NCBI GenBank assembly: GCA_021613535.1
Contig: CP075493.1
Span: 8,680,001 to 8,744,000 of the forward strand
Direction: 5' to 3'
DNA length: 64,000 nucleotides
Origin: Adineta vaga
Taxonomy: Eukaryota; Rotifera
A program made the position numbers and the translations under genes. The notes beneath the pieces are model-generated. The model was not told the origin of the DNA. It was given only the letters and a program-made list of their open reading frames with translations, and did not search any database. Shown piece by piece: positions 22,013-35,143 of this stretch. The stretch's first letter is position 1. Each line of letters starts with the position of its first letter.

Positions 22013-22555
22013 CACACGATGAATAATTTAGTAAATCAATCGATATCATTATGGGTTTATATGGTCATATAAGTGAAAACCGTTACTCTTCGCTTACTCT
22101 TATTCTTCTTTGATATGTTGTATAAAAGAAAGCTTCTAAATAATCAATATCTATATTGTATAGGTAATAAACATGTATCATCATCTATCGTGATATAGGT
22201 TTCATTAGACGTATCATTCGAATGTATTCAATCTGATACGATTCATATAGAATCACTTCGAATCTCGAGCAATTGAAACTAATCAATACTTTGTTTACAT
22301 TCGATATGACGTATGAAGTCTTAACAATATGAAAACAACATATTAATAATAAAGTTTGAAAGTATATTCTATACATATGTGGTTAATTGACCATAGCTAT
22401 ATATCAAACATTTGACGTAATCTAGCTCATACATATAAAAAAGGAAAAAAAATTCATTTGTTTTTATCGAGCGCAAGGTTACGATAAGATTAATTACATA
22501 AATATATGATTAACATAGGTTACAAAATTGTAATGTTTAAATAGGAACTGTTAGA
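22013..22555. other. Intergenic, 5' flank of nuclear receptor gene
   Basis: AT-rich with short random ORFs only. It presumably holds the promoter of the plus-strand receptor gene. Confidence 0.45.
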
Positions 22556-23732
22556 ATGCCGTGTACAGTTTGTGGTAGTGAACCAGCAACGATGAATTTC
22601 GGAGCAATATGTTGTTCATCATGTAACATGTTCTTTCGACGCAATGAATATTTCGATTTTGTAAGTAAAACGTTTTCGTGTTCTATATATCAATCTACTT
22701 TTCCTTCTCAGCAAAACAGTAAATGTCGATTTAGTATGATGTGTAATATTCAAAAATATAATCGGCGAACATATCGTTATTGCCGATTAAGTAAATGTTT
22801 TTCTGTTGGAATGAAACAAGAGCTATTTCGTAGTAGTCGTATTCATGATACATTACTTCTATCACAAAGAAAAGAAGTGATTTATCCACTAAATTTACTT
22901 TTCAATGATTCTTCGACTTTATCCATTAAACAATGGAGTCTATTATCAAATATTATTAATACGTATGATGCTAGATATCCGATTGATAATCTAAAAAAAT
23001 CACTCGAAGTTGAAGCAAATCTTCCGGTTAAGATGCGTATGAAATTAGCATCAACAAATTATATGAATTATGTTACTTTGTGTTATGCTTTGTTAATTCA
23101 ATTTCTTCAAGGTGTATCTCATTTCAATATTGTATCGAAAGGGAGTCGAAGTATTCTTATTGAACGTACTATGAGTAATTTAGGAGGTCTCAATGGATTA
23201 TTTATTGTTCGAGAATTGAATTTACATATCAATTATGAATATATCACATGTACTATTGAAACATATGGATTAACAATCATTCATGAAGTAGTTAAACTTG
23301 CACATCGTATTGATCAAGATGGAATACTATTTAAACTAGTATTAGTTGTTTTAAGTTTTTCTACATGTTATAACACAATTTATACGACAGATGACGATCG
23401 TATGTACACAAATGAAGAATAAAATTCATTTAAAAAAGTGTATTGATTGTTATATTATTTATTTAGATAATGTGACGTTACAATCGAATTCATCATTGAA
23501 TTCCATGGAAATATTTTCAATTCAAAATATATATGTCGATGTCATGTTCAAATTTCTGTTATATCGTTATGGATATGATCAAGCAGTATTACGTTTTGGA
23601 AGTTTAATTAAAACAATCTTAGATCAAAATAGATGTTTAGAAGAAGCACGAAATATTATACCTCATACATTTATGATCAAAACAGTTATGGAATATGCTA
23701 ATCAAATTATATCATCACAAATTAGTAGTTAA
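22556..23732 (+). CDS. Divergent nuclear hormone receptor
   Basis: Three exons (22556-22660, 22712-23399, 23467-23732) give 352 aa in frame. The N-terminus is a nuclear-receptor DNA-binding domain starting at residue 3: C-x2-C-x13-C-x2-C, with P-box region CSSCNMFFRR instead of the usual CEGCKGFFRR. The second finger is C-x5-C-x9-Y-x2-C (CRFSMMC...RRTYRYC), followed by RLSKCFSVGM. Thus one of four zinc ligands of finger 2 is Tyr. The remaining about 270 residues are a helical, poorly conserved ligand-binding-domain-like region with no recognisable subfamily signature. There is almost no A/B region. It is probably a lineage-expanded orphan receptor. The first intron is 51 nt, in frame and without stops, so its retention would still give a protein. 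Confidence 0.85.
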
Positions 23733-24010
23733 ATTAAATAAATCTACATAAGATTAATATACTTCTAATGATAAGCAATCATACAATCACATCTATTTCG
23801 TCAGTCAGTGAAAGTAAAACTTATAAACATCATAGACATGGGATTTACTCTTGTTTAATATTCTTTTCTTTTCACAATTATAATCACTTTAATGAAACAA
23901 CAACAACAACAAGGAAAAAGGAAAAAGAAAACTGAGCCTATTTTCGAAGATAAATACAGCTCATATACATCACAAATTGATTTAATATCTGACAGAAGTT
24001 TTGGGGTCAA

Positions 24011-27000
24011 TTATTTTAGAAAATAACTGATTGCTGCATCTTCAGTTTGTTGTTGTTGTCGATCGAGACATCGTTCTGCTGCATGTTCAGTTAGAGATAA
24101 TACTGATTGAAGAGTTTCTTTGGAAAATAACTGCAAAGATATTTTGATAAGAAAAAGCATTCTAAATAGAAATAATTGAATAAATCTTACTGAATAAAGT
24201 TGTTGTTTTCGACTGTCAGATAGAAATACAATCAAACGAAATGTTTCTTGTTCTTCTTTAATCAAATCAAATATACGAAATAGATTACAAGCTAACATTG
24301 GAATACATTTATGACGTAGAAAAGACATTTCAATTTGACGATTTTCATGATCTGGTAATGCTTGATGAACATTCTATCAATATAAAAGTATAATAGAAGG
24401 ACAAATAGAAATCTAAATAGAACTACCGTGCTATCAACTAGCCAACCTTGTGGATAATCAAAAACTTCATAACTAGCTTTAATAACTATGGGTAGATAAG
24501 CTTGATCATCACGCCCAGAAGTAGATGTACTGTCTCGTTGTTGTTTTTGATGCATTTCAGACCAACGTTGAATGGCTTCAATAGCCGCCTGAATTATAGA
24601 AGAAGAAAAAGTCAAATCAACAATAGGCAAAAGTTATGTATATGATAATAGATGAGAAAAGGCATTTGATGGTAAAAAATACTCTCTAAATCATTGAGGA
24701 TCCTATCTTCTAGTCTATATTCTTACTATATAAGCACCAAATGCTTTAAATTCTCGTAGATCATCACCGGCTTGTTGACGATTATTTGCTTCGATCTAAA
24801 CTTTCCAATTTCGATTATAATTTCAAGTAAAATATTTTGCGTAACATACAGTATGAAAATCGATATCATGTGGAAAATATGATAGAGCAATTCGTATTCC
24901 TTCATATTTCGCTTCATTAAGAAAATATCGACAAATTCGATTAGCAAAACGAAGTGCATCTAATGTTTGTGTCGATAGAAATGTTGTTAATAATTTCAAT
25001 GCTTCTAACTGTTTTTGATCATTCTATATTAGAGAAAACATATGATATGTTTGTTTTGTTGTTTTTTTTTTGAAAAAATAATGTATGAATACTTCATGAA
25101 GATCTTTCGAATTTGTACTTATAATTTCTTCTGTACTGTTTTTATCGAATGCATGTTCTCGTTGTTGATTAGCAGCAAGTTTTAATAATGATGTATCAAT
25201 ATCAATTTTATACGTAAAACCTTGTTTTAAATAATATTCTTTATCTTGCCGATTTGCTAATGTATCCAAAAATGTTGCCATTAATGTAGCTAAATGAAAT
25301 TCAGAAATAAAATTGCAATGAAATTATTCATTTTCTTCTTACATTGATTATGTACGGGTAATTTCGAGATATAATAACAAACAAGATCTTTAAATTCTAA
25401 TTCAATTAAATGATGAATGTAGGTCGTTAAAATTTCGATAAAATTTTTCTGATTAAAACTTTCCGAATGATTTTGTTCGTATAAAAATAGACATATATGT
25501 GTAGAAAAACGTAATAAACTTCCATTGAATTCGTTAGTATGTAAAAATGAAAGTATACTATCGAATAAACGATTGTAATTCGCAAGAATTAAATATTTTT
25601 CTATTTGATTAAATGGTAGTAAAGCTTCATCACGAATATGACTTGGACAACCGGCAAGAATTTCATCAAAGATTGTTGTCATTTTGAATTGATGACCTGC
25701 AAATTCATTGATGGAAAAGACACGATGCTTTTCAATATCATTTAATTCATTCTGATGAGCATATCTAGAAATATAGAATACGAAATTTCTAAGAAATCGA
25801 TTTCATATTAAATAAATTTACACAAGTATTTGATGAATTTCTTGTTCAATATAGCATGAAGTATAAGCCCAAAGATAATCACTATAGGTTTTACAAACTG
25901 GTATTAAAGCTTCAATTCGACCACATAAAAGACCATAGATTGCACGTTCGTATAGTTTTAGACGCATCTAAACGAAGATTCGTTGAATTGAGAAAACAAA
26001 AATGTTCGATAGCCTTAGATACGAACATGAGATTAGAACGAAACTTACGTCCATACATAATTCATACATATTTTCAATCCATTGAATTCGTTTTTGATTT
26101 CCTTCAACTGGATAAACGAAGTCACTTGTTTCTGAACAATAATAATTCTCATCATGATATAATTCATTGGCACATAATATCGCTGCTAACCAATGATAAC
26201 CAGTGGATTTACATAAGTTTTTTGCCTTTAAATGAGAAAGAAAGAAAGAAAGAAAGAAAATGATTATTGAAAACAAATTTTCATATTTACTTTCGAATAT
26301 TCTCCCACACGTAATAATGAAAAGACAATTTGTAATAAATCATTTTCTTCTTGTTCATCTGTATCACAGAGACGACGTTTTTGTTTATGAGTTGCATCAA
26401 AATCCTATTCGAATACATTCGTATCATCATCATAATCATCATCATACGTCTTTAGAATTGATTCTTACCAAACAAGTTACATATGGATTTGGAAGTTTAG
26501 AATTATATGATGATTTAAGAAAATGACATGTTTTTTCCCTGAATAATCAGAACGAATGAACAGAAATCAATATGTGAATGAATTATAACAAACCAATAGA
26601 TTCTTTTGGGTTCTAATCTTGCCATAGACATTTTTAAATCTGTCTGATAATGTTCATCATTTTTGATTGTTTGTAACCATCCTTGAACAGCTTTAGCCAT
26701 TCGTAATTCAGCATCATTGAGAAGATGATGTTCGACAATTAATTGATCACTACTGCCAGGAATCTATGTATATACGTAAATTCAATCGATCAAAATTTAT
26801 CAACTAATTCTTACCACATCAGGAAGATCTTGTCGAGTATTGTTTAATGTATCACGTGCTCGATTCCATAGAAGCCAACTATCACGTTCGATTTGTAACA
26901 TACGAATATTTCGAGATAATTGTCTATGTATATATATATATGTATAAATATGAAATTAAAAAATATTATATAGTTTCATACGGTTGTCGACCAGTTCGGA

Positions 27001-27452
27001 AAGCAATTGGATGAGAAATTTCTGCTTCTGAACAACATTTTTGACAATTTAAAGTCATCATTTCAACCCAACTACTCCAATCTTGTGTGACTTCTGAATC
27101 CGCTAATGCTTGAGCATATAGTTTATACAATTGTTGTTCCGCTAAAATGAAATCGATTGTTTCATTCGCAATTTATTCTTCTTCTTTATATTTCATACAT
27201 TTCGTAACACATGGAATATTTTTTGATGAACGTATTGTTGTATCATTCATTGGTGACCACTAGAACAATACAATTGAAATCAAAATACATTAGCGTATAT
27301 ACAAATCACTTACATTTGTTGTTCGTGTTAATCGTGTACTTTCCAGTGGTTGACAAAAGCTTCCATCAATAACTAAATAAATCGATGAACAAATACTTTC
27401 ATAATCATAATTAATTACCTGTACTTTCCACATTCATCATTGATTCACTCAT
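24011..27452 (-). CDS. NUP107: Nucleoporin Nup107
   Basis: Nup107 is a scaffold alpha-solenoid subunit of the Nup107-160 (Y) complex of the nuclear pore. The start is ATG 27452-27450 (MSESMMNVEST); the stop is TAA 24013-24011. More than ten exons lie between. Recognition rests on the C-terminal half. MSFLRHKCIPMLACNLF with IVFLSDSRKQQLYS and LFSKETLQSVLSL parallels the conserved Nup107 ending. The middle segment FNQIEKYLILANYNRLFD...LLRFSTHICLFLYEQ and TTYIHHLIELEFKDLVCYYI parallels the helical region around the Nup133-facing solenoid. The family WLLWNRARD-type segment and AELRMAKAVQGWLQTIKND lie in the N-terminal third. FE65/APBB lies 244 bp upstream on the same strand. Confidence 0.88.
26235..26259. 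repeat. (GAAA)n microsatellite
   Basis: A tetranucleotide run in an intron of NUP107. Confidence 0.85.
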
Positions 27453-27696
27453 GATGTTAACAAAATGCTTTCACTTATTCTATTTTGTTTTTTTTTCTGA
27501 AAAATGTGTAATAAAATTTCGAGAAATTATTAAGAAAAAATGATAAATGATTTCCATTGCAACAGAAAAATGATTTTCAAATTCTAATCAAATAAAGAGA
27601 AAAAAAAACAAATCACACAGCAAAGAAAGTAAATATATCAGAGATCTGATACTGAGTATAAATGATGTTATAGCAAAAAGAAGAAAAAAAAATTCA

Positions 27697-30097
27697 TCAA
27701 ACAGATTGCTTATTTCCAAACCAAAAAGATTCAACAAGGCTTTTTAATTGAGCACCATAAGTCTACAAATAAAGAAGAACAACAAAACATTCAAAGTTCT
27801 AATGTCATGATCTTTATTAGAAAACGTTCTCCATCATTGTCACCACAGGAAGTAACTCTCATTACTTCTGACATAATTAGAAAACAATGCCTTACTTTAG
27901 ATGTTTCAATTTGTTTAGCTGCTTGTGGATGAGCATCAATACATTTTTGATAACGTAACTAAAACGTATATAAAAGAGTTAAAACTTAATTACTGATCTT
28001 CATTACTTTGCAAGCAGCTTCAATATTTTTACAAAGTTGAACAGACGATGGTAAACAATGAAAAACATGACATTTGAATGAATTATCAGCACAATGTATA
28101 ATTATTCCACAGAAACTTAATTTAAAAGAAAAAAACAAATGTTATTATGAAAATGAATGAAAAATTAGAAAAATAATTACGCTGGATCTTTTCCAACACC
28201 AAGAAATGATAAATAACGGATGCGACAATCAAATAATTGTTCCTTTGAGTCCTAAGACAACAAAACATAAGCTTGAAGTGATAATTAATTTTGAAGAATT
28301 TACATTATCTGAAGAAATTGTAAATGATGATGGTGAAATATTCACAACAACGGGAAGCCATTTATCGTCAGGAACTGTTGTTGATACTCTATCAATAGCT
28401 GGCCGAAGAATATCCATTCCACCCGGTTTTTCAACATAAACACAACCCAAATAAGTACATGGTAGATTATTCATTGTCTCTTCTATTGGAGTTGGAAACG
28501 AAACTAAAACAAATCGTTAATTAAGAAATAAATTCATTTTTATAAACTAATCACTCTTACTAGTTGTTCCATCATTTGAAGAAGATTCTACAAATAATTT
28601 TGATCTATCGAGAAAAAAAAAGAAAACATGATTCTTTCATTTTTTTACTGATTCTTTTTCGTTATTTAATACCGTCGATGTATAGATAAATCATCATTTG
28701 TAATTTCTGTTGTTTCATTTAATAATCCTCGTTCAATCATTAAATTTCGACAGATATCACGTAGTGTATTGGCAATTAGTTTTGCTGATGCGTTATCACA
28801 TCGAAAAACATGACATTTATAAATTCGAGCAGATCGATCTTTATCTTTAGCAACATACGCAAAGTCTCTGCAAGAAAATCGAAGCATACATGATGTTCTA
28901 TCGTCGGAAAAACAAATCAAACCTCGAATTTTCTCTTCCAACACCCCAAACTCGAATAGAGGGAATTGCTTGTTTATGTAAAATAGTCATTTCACTTGGA
29001 TCAATCAAAAGTATATCAGTATTGTTTATATCCATATAAAGATCTTTTCCTTCGCCCCATCGACCAATACCGTCATTTATTCCACGTGTTAACTCATGAA
29101 TACAACGGTTCACAGTACGACTACTTCGTTCAGTAGTTAAATCTTCTTCATCAACAACTGTCCAACCAAGAGAACGAACATAAAAACGATGCTGTTGAGT
29201 TGTGTCATCGGACGTCTAAATTCAATGAAGATTTATTAAAACTTGAATCTTAGAAACCTTAGATCAAGTCTTGCATTCGAACAGTACATTGAGTATACTG
29301 CAGTTCAGTAGCATAGCGAAAAAAAAGTTCCGAAATAAACTAATAAAATCCGACCGAATACTTTAGTCAAGGTTACCGGATGTTTGAAAATGATGTAAAA
29401 GTATTTCCGACATTGGCTAGTTCCGGAAGCACTTAAACCTAAGTATCTACAACATTAAAACTTTCAAAAAACTCTCATTTTGACTGTATTGAATCTCATT
29501 TAAAATAACGGATAGATAAGAAATTCTACATCATTTGTCAAAGATGAAACATCAGTATTAATAACAAATTTTAGGCAATCATTTCTTTACTTTAATTGAA
29601 GGACTGGAGTCACTTTTATGCAGTACTGAATTGGAATCAAAACATGCATCGTTCAATGATGATGATGACGATGATGAAAATGTCGATGAAGGAGAATCAA
29701 GAATTAATTCTGGACGTTCACGTGTAACTGTTCCAGTTCGTTTATGCCAATAATAAACACCTTGTTCATCTAAAAGAAAATGATTATTTTTTCCAATGAG
29801 GTTATTAGTGATGTATTAAGAAATTCTACCTTCAAAACGTTCCCATCCAGACGGAAGATTTGTATCGTCAGTCATCTAAGAAGAAAAGGAAAGATCTTTA
29901 TAAAAATCCTTAATCATTTGAAATACAGACCAGTGCTGTTTGTTCTAGATTCATTTGTATTCCACTATCAGTTGATACAGTTGGTGAAGAAATATCCGAC
30001 TTTCTATATAAAAATAAATACACACAGATTATATTAGATTTAAAGAAAAATATAAACTAAATTCTTACCGATTTAACTGACATTCATTCATACTCAT
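27697..30097 (-). CDS. APBB: FE65-family adaptor (amyloid precursor protein-binding family B)
   Basis: FE65 is a cytoplasmic/nuclear adaptor that binds APP-family tails and transcription partners. The start is ATG 30097-30095 (MSMNECQLNR); the stop is TGA 27699-27697. A WW domain is split over two exons: LPSGWERFE then DEQGVYYWHKRTGTVTRERP. A Ser-rich linker follows. PTB1 starts FYVRSLGWTVVDEEDLTTER, continues with GRWGEGKDLYMDI and IPSIRVWGVGREN, and ends FAYVAKDKDRSARIYKCHVF. PTB2 has CTYLGCVYVEKPGGMDILRP, then CRIRYLSFLGVG and CKLRYQKCIDAHPQA. The full WW-PTB-PTB order of the family is present, with the acidic N-terminal region much reduced. An intron of about 370 nt lies between the linker and PTB1 (about 29220-29590). 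This is an animal-specific family. Confidence 0.92.
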
Positions 30098-30433
30098 AAC
30101 TGAAAATATCAAATAACATTTTTCCTATTAGTCTTTTTTCTGTATACAAATATCTTACTTTCTCAATAGCAACATGCGAACAAGACAAGAATAACTTATG
30201 ATTATCGACATGCGGTTGGAATGTTATTGGCGCTACATTCAAAGCAATCATATGTATTGTAGATAGCGCTCGATACTAACAATGAAGAAGCTTCTTTTAT
30301 TTTACATAGTCAACATACATATCGATATTGAATTGATCGTCTCAGTTGATTGTAAAGATCATGTTCAAAATGCACAATAATTTATTATTTCTTTAGCAAA
30401 AAAAAAATAGTCAAAGCTATAGTTTTATTTGGT
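30098..30433. other. Intergenic between APBB start and LolA-like gene stop
   Basis: 335 bp, AT-rich. It presumably holds the APBB leader and promoter and the LolA-like gene 3' UTR. No other feature is seen. Confidence 0.5.
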
Positions 30434-32790
30434 CTAAGCATCCGAAGCATTGGAGGTGGTTTTCTTCTCATCAGTTGATTTTGGTTTATGAAAACTAATA
30501 GACGGTAAAGGATTCGACATTGTCGATAAGGGATTAGAAATTGATAGCGGTAATTTTGGAATGTCTGGCATTGGTTGTTTACGAATAACTCGAATCATTG
30601 CTGCTAGAAGAATACCTAGAAGAAGACCAACAAGTATGCCACCGATGATAGCACCAGCTTCGGCATTACTTGAATAGGTTTCTTTAATCACTTGTTTACC
30701 AACTGCATGTGAAGACATGAATTCTTTTGAACCTTTCAATGAATCTCGAACAGCTTGAAAATGAACTGATGAAGTCGTATCATCAAGTAATTTCATGATG
30801 AATTCAAATTTTCCATCATTAATAGCTTTTTCCAGACGACTTCGACTTTGATTCGCTCGAGGTTCATTATCAGCAACACCACTCGGTGAGTCAGGCGCTG
30901 GTGATGGGCCAAGTAATGTAAATAAAACAGTTATTTCATTAGTTTTGTCTTCATGATCAACTTGAACTTCTGATACACGTGAATATCTTGTGTCCATATG
31001 ATAAACTAAATTAGTATGAATTTGTCGTTCTAATAAACGTCGATCTAAATGATTTCCATCTACAGTTTTACCATCACTAACTTGAAGTTTAAAACCCAAA
31101 TGTAAATAATCATAATGAAGTGAACGATAACATAAACTTGTATCGAAATCACGCGGATTCGATTCGGGAGACATTTCATAGAATTCATATTCAATTTCTT
31201 CTGTACGTAAATTATTTATAGATGGATTTGCTTGATCATTGAATCGATACATTCTTAGAAATAAATAGACAGGATAATCAAAATGTTTGCTTCTTTCCGA
31301 AGGTGGTCGTGCATAAGGTGCACGTATTGACCAACCATATTCGATCGATGTTGCTGCCCATGAATCGCCACTTGGTTTGCCTGTATCAACATCAACAATG
31401 GGAGGAAAATTATCAACTGAACTTGTTACTGATGCACATCGAATAGCATCACCGCGACATGCTAAAATGATTAGAAGACAAAGAAGAATAATCGAATGAT
31501 GTTATGAAATATGAAAGTTTTTCTTACATCGAAGTCCATTAAATTCCCAAATTCTTTCTCGTTCACGATAGATAAATCGACGTTCATTTTTAATAAAAAA
31601 ACCAATTGGATCACGAATAGGATCAACATCAGGATATTCAACGCCACGACTAATTTTACATGTACCAATACTATGATCAATAGTATATGTTAAATTATCA
31701 CCAAAATCATGTATAATTGATTGATAATGTTCTGATCCAGGTGGAAGAAAATCATAATGAATACGTCGTGGGCCACGTTCGGGATGATCATAACGTAAAT
31801 GAAATCGTTGCCATTCTGCTGAACGTGATGTAGATGCTTCTACACGAACAGTAAATCGATCAGGCCATGTAATACCAGCATCACGAAGAGAGATTAAATT
31901 TTGACCAAAACCACTATCACAAAAGACACCTTTAGGTGGAGATAATTGATCATTACTTTCCATAATACCAGGTCGATAAGTATGGACATTGAAGATTTCA
32001 TCAAATTCTACTGCTTCAGTTCCGTTTGGAAAAGAAATAGAAGCATTAATTATTGCTTGAATTGGTACTGCTAAATCGCCAACAACACCTGTGGGTAATA
32101 TATAACCTTTTTGAGCGAATGACCATAAACGTCGAACAGTTCGAAATTGAGTTTTATCGACTATGCATGTTTCCCATTGATCAACTGGTATACCACGTAC
32201 TATTGATTGACCTACAAACTGTGGTCGAATTTCTGGTCGTCGTGGATCATTACTTGAAAAGAGAAGAAATTCATTCAATGGACGAATATGCCAAGTATCA
32301 TTTGCTCCTTTGATAGCCGATGTTCCATCTAAATAAGATAATGCGGAAAATACAATAGACAATTTTAAATAAAGATCATTTTCATATACATACCCATATC
32401 AAGATCAGTAGTGATATCACTAACAAGACATAATTCTCGACGAAGATATGTTGATTTTTTCAAAGCTTCATAATAGAAATATTCAACATCGATAATACCT
32501 TGAGAGTTTTTAATTAAAATTAATTTATTTGCATCATAATCATACAAATATTGATACATTGTTAATTCACTTGGTTGCGTTTGATCCAAGATATGTTTAA
32601 TTTCGATTCTTTCTAATGCAAATTCGGCCTGACGTGGAAATACAGGTAAGGGTCTAACGACGGGCGATGGAGTCGTTGGATTGACTGTACATACTTTTGG
32701 GTCACCATTCCAGTCAGTTACAATAGGATCTTGTGCATAATATCTTGAGATACATAAAACGAGCAAACAGAATATTAGATATTGTTTCAT
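30434..32790 (-). CDS. LolA-like-domain type I membrane protein
   Basis: Three exons (32790-32394, 32328-31528, 31461-30434) encode 741 aa in frame. A signal peptide (MKQYLIFCLLVLCISRYYAQ) is followed by a large extracellular part. It resembles the eukaryotic proteins annotated as LolA-like-domain-containing (found in nematodes and other invertebrates), with features such as GIPVDQWETCIVD, a WSF motif, and PPKGVFCDSGFGQ. Near the C-terminus lies one transmembrane helix: AGAIIGGILVGLLLGILLAA. A basic, Pro/Ser-rich cytoplasmic tail (RVIRKQPMPDIPKLP...) follows. The stop is TAG 30436-30434. The family has no clear biochemical role. The LolA relationship is from memory of similar architecture and is moderately sure; the signal peptide plus single-TM topology is directly visible. 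Confidence 0.72.
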
Positions 32791-33736
32791 TTTTAACTCA
32801 AAATGAAGAATTAGAAATTTTCGGAATATATATACATATATATATATAATTTCAATAGATTAGAAGTAAAATAAGAAAATTGATAAGATAAGAGACATTC
32901 ACTACAAGTATGAAGAAAAAAAGAGACAACAAACGTGGAAGAGTTTCAACAAGATTTCTGTTGTTGTACGAAGATAAGACATGCAAATTTCTAAAATCTT
33001 TTATTTATAGATTGTTATAATCATTCTACATGATTTGATCTTTGTTATTTTCGAATTCATGATTTTATTTTGATATGATCTTATTCTAACTATTAATCTT
33101 GGTCTAATTAATTCATTCCATAAACACTAACAATAGATATTAATAATTAAAACAAGACAATGTTTTGATCATCGAGAATGATTTGAGTCGAAGAAAAACA
33201 AATGGTTGCCATACATAGACAATTGAAAAGGTCGTCGATAGCAATCGATGATTAAAGCCATAACAGTTTTTTCACGTACTATGACTAGACTTAATTGACT
33301 CTCTGGTGTAGAGATTGTCCTTGAGTAGAGAAGAAAAAACAGATAATGTTTTTCTCTCGATAGGAACTAATTTCTTTGGTTTTAGTCAAAGACTAGAAGA
33401 GATACATTTGCTTTTTTCTTTCTTTCTTTCTTTCTAAAATAAATGTATAACTTATTTTCAAATGAGAAAAACGAGAAAACAGGATTATTATAGATACATA
33501 GTAATCCAAACGATGAAACAAGATGAGAAAAAAATAGATAATAGTCGGAATAGATACAAGTAAGAGCAAAGATGGCAAGAATATAAGAAATAGAAACAAG
33601 GGTATTTATAAAGGAACGGTTGACGGAAAAACAATGTCTGTATGAAATTGTATTTTGGAACAAAGAAAAAACGAAAATATTTTCGAGGTTCTGTTTTTCT
33701 TCATAATACGGAATTGAATACGATGGAAATATCTTT
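32791..33736. other. Intergenic between LolA-like gene and MEF2
   Basis: About 950 bp, AT-rich, with an (AT)n tract near 32830-32850 and a (CTTT)n tract near 33413-33435. It should contain the LolA-like gene promoter and the MEF2 3' UTR. ORFs here are low complexity and not coding-like. Confidence 0.5.
33413..33435. repeat. (CTTT)n microsatellite
   Basis: A pyrimidine tetranucleotide run in the MEF2 3' flank. Confidence 0.8.
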
Positions 33737-35143
33737 TTATGGCCACAAATGAGTTTGTTTGAGATTTGTTTCATAACATAACTCATTTCTGCCTGTTGTT
33801 GCTGTATACAGAATAGGTTCCTGTTTAATAACATTTCGACATACTGGCTGTGTTTGCTGTTGTAGTTGTTGTTGTTGTTGTTGGCCAGTTAATACAATTG
33901 AATTAGGACTATTAGTTAACATAATTGTTTGTCCCGTACCAATATTTGTTGTTTGACAATCTCGATTAATTAAACTAAATCGAATTATTTCAATGACATT
34001 TATATTGTTTTCTTTTCTCGAACAGATGCAAGTTATATTTACTTTATAGGTATAGCCGATGAACTATTGTTTGTCGTCGTAACGACAGTTGCATTTGTTA
34101 ACGATGCTAGAAAATTTGACGTTAATTGTGAAGCAAGTGCATTGATATCAATTGATGAAACACTCATATCCGGACCAACTAAATATGTTTCAAGATGAAA
34201 TCTTTTTAATGAGTAAAAATGAATTTTTACCCGTCATAATACGACCAATATTTGTTGTTGTTGGTTGTTGAGTAATAAAATTGTTCATTGATACAGGTGT
34301 CGATTGTATTACCTAAGAAGAATCAAATGTGATCTACTTCATTGTTTCATTTTTATCTCATATATTTACATGCGTTGAATTCGAATGAAGATTAGAATTA
34401 TTGGAAATATTATTTCCATATTGATTGACATCAACAGATTTCGGAATCGGATAAATGGGAATGTGATTTGATGTTGTTGAATTTGTTGATAGAAATTTAT
34501 CACCTGATGGTGATGTTAAATATTGAAAATCGGGTAGAACTGTTGTTGTTGTTGTTGTTGTTACATTGTTGTTGTTATTGAGGAATGTCATATCATGGCT
34601 ATTGTTAGTTGATGAAGAACAACTGAGATTGCTATGTATAAGAAACTGGAAAAGAATGATAAATAATGATGAATCTGTAACATAAATGACATATACATAC
34701 GCTGTTAACACTATCCGAATATGTTTGTTCATTACTTTCATCATGTTCTTCAAGCATTTCAGTATCTTCACTACTACCACTTGCAATTGCTTTTATTGTT
34801 GGATGTTTTTTATTTAAAATCTATTTTATTTTCAAAAAATAAAATAAAAATAAAAACTGATCAATCGCTGATATTCTCTACTTACATCGATAATATCAAC
34901 ATTAGTACATGATTCATGTGGTTCGTTATATTCGGCATATTTTAATAAAACCTTATTGATATCAGATGATGCATATTGAAATAGACGATCATTGCTATTA
35001 AATATCATTAATGCTATTTCACAACCACATAGAACAGATAATTCATATGCTTTTTTCATTAAACCAAATTTTCGTTTAGTAAATGTTACTTGACGTGTAC
35101 GTTCATCATTAATTCGTGTAATATTAATCTTTTTTCGACCCAT
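33737..35143 (-). CDS. MEF2: MEF2 MADS-box transcription factor
   Basis: MEF2 is a nuclear activator of muscle, neural and mesodermal programmes. The canonical start [20 protein letters not shown] is at ATG 35143-35141. The MADS box ([26 protein letters not shown]) and the MEF2-specific segment ([27 protein letters not shown]) follow in exon 1. Later exons are poorly conserved and low complexity: an acidic Ser/Glu segment, Asn- and Thr-tracts (34545-34590), PIYPIP, and a Gln tract near 33865-33885. The stop is TAA 33739-33737. Upstream of the canonical ATG the frame stays open and includes another ATG at 35221-35219, so a 26-residue N-terminal extension is possible. I chose the conserved start because MEF2 proteins begin there. 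Confidence 0.93.
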
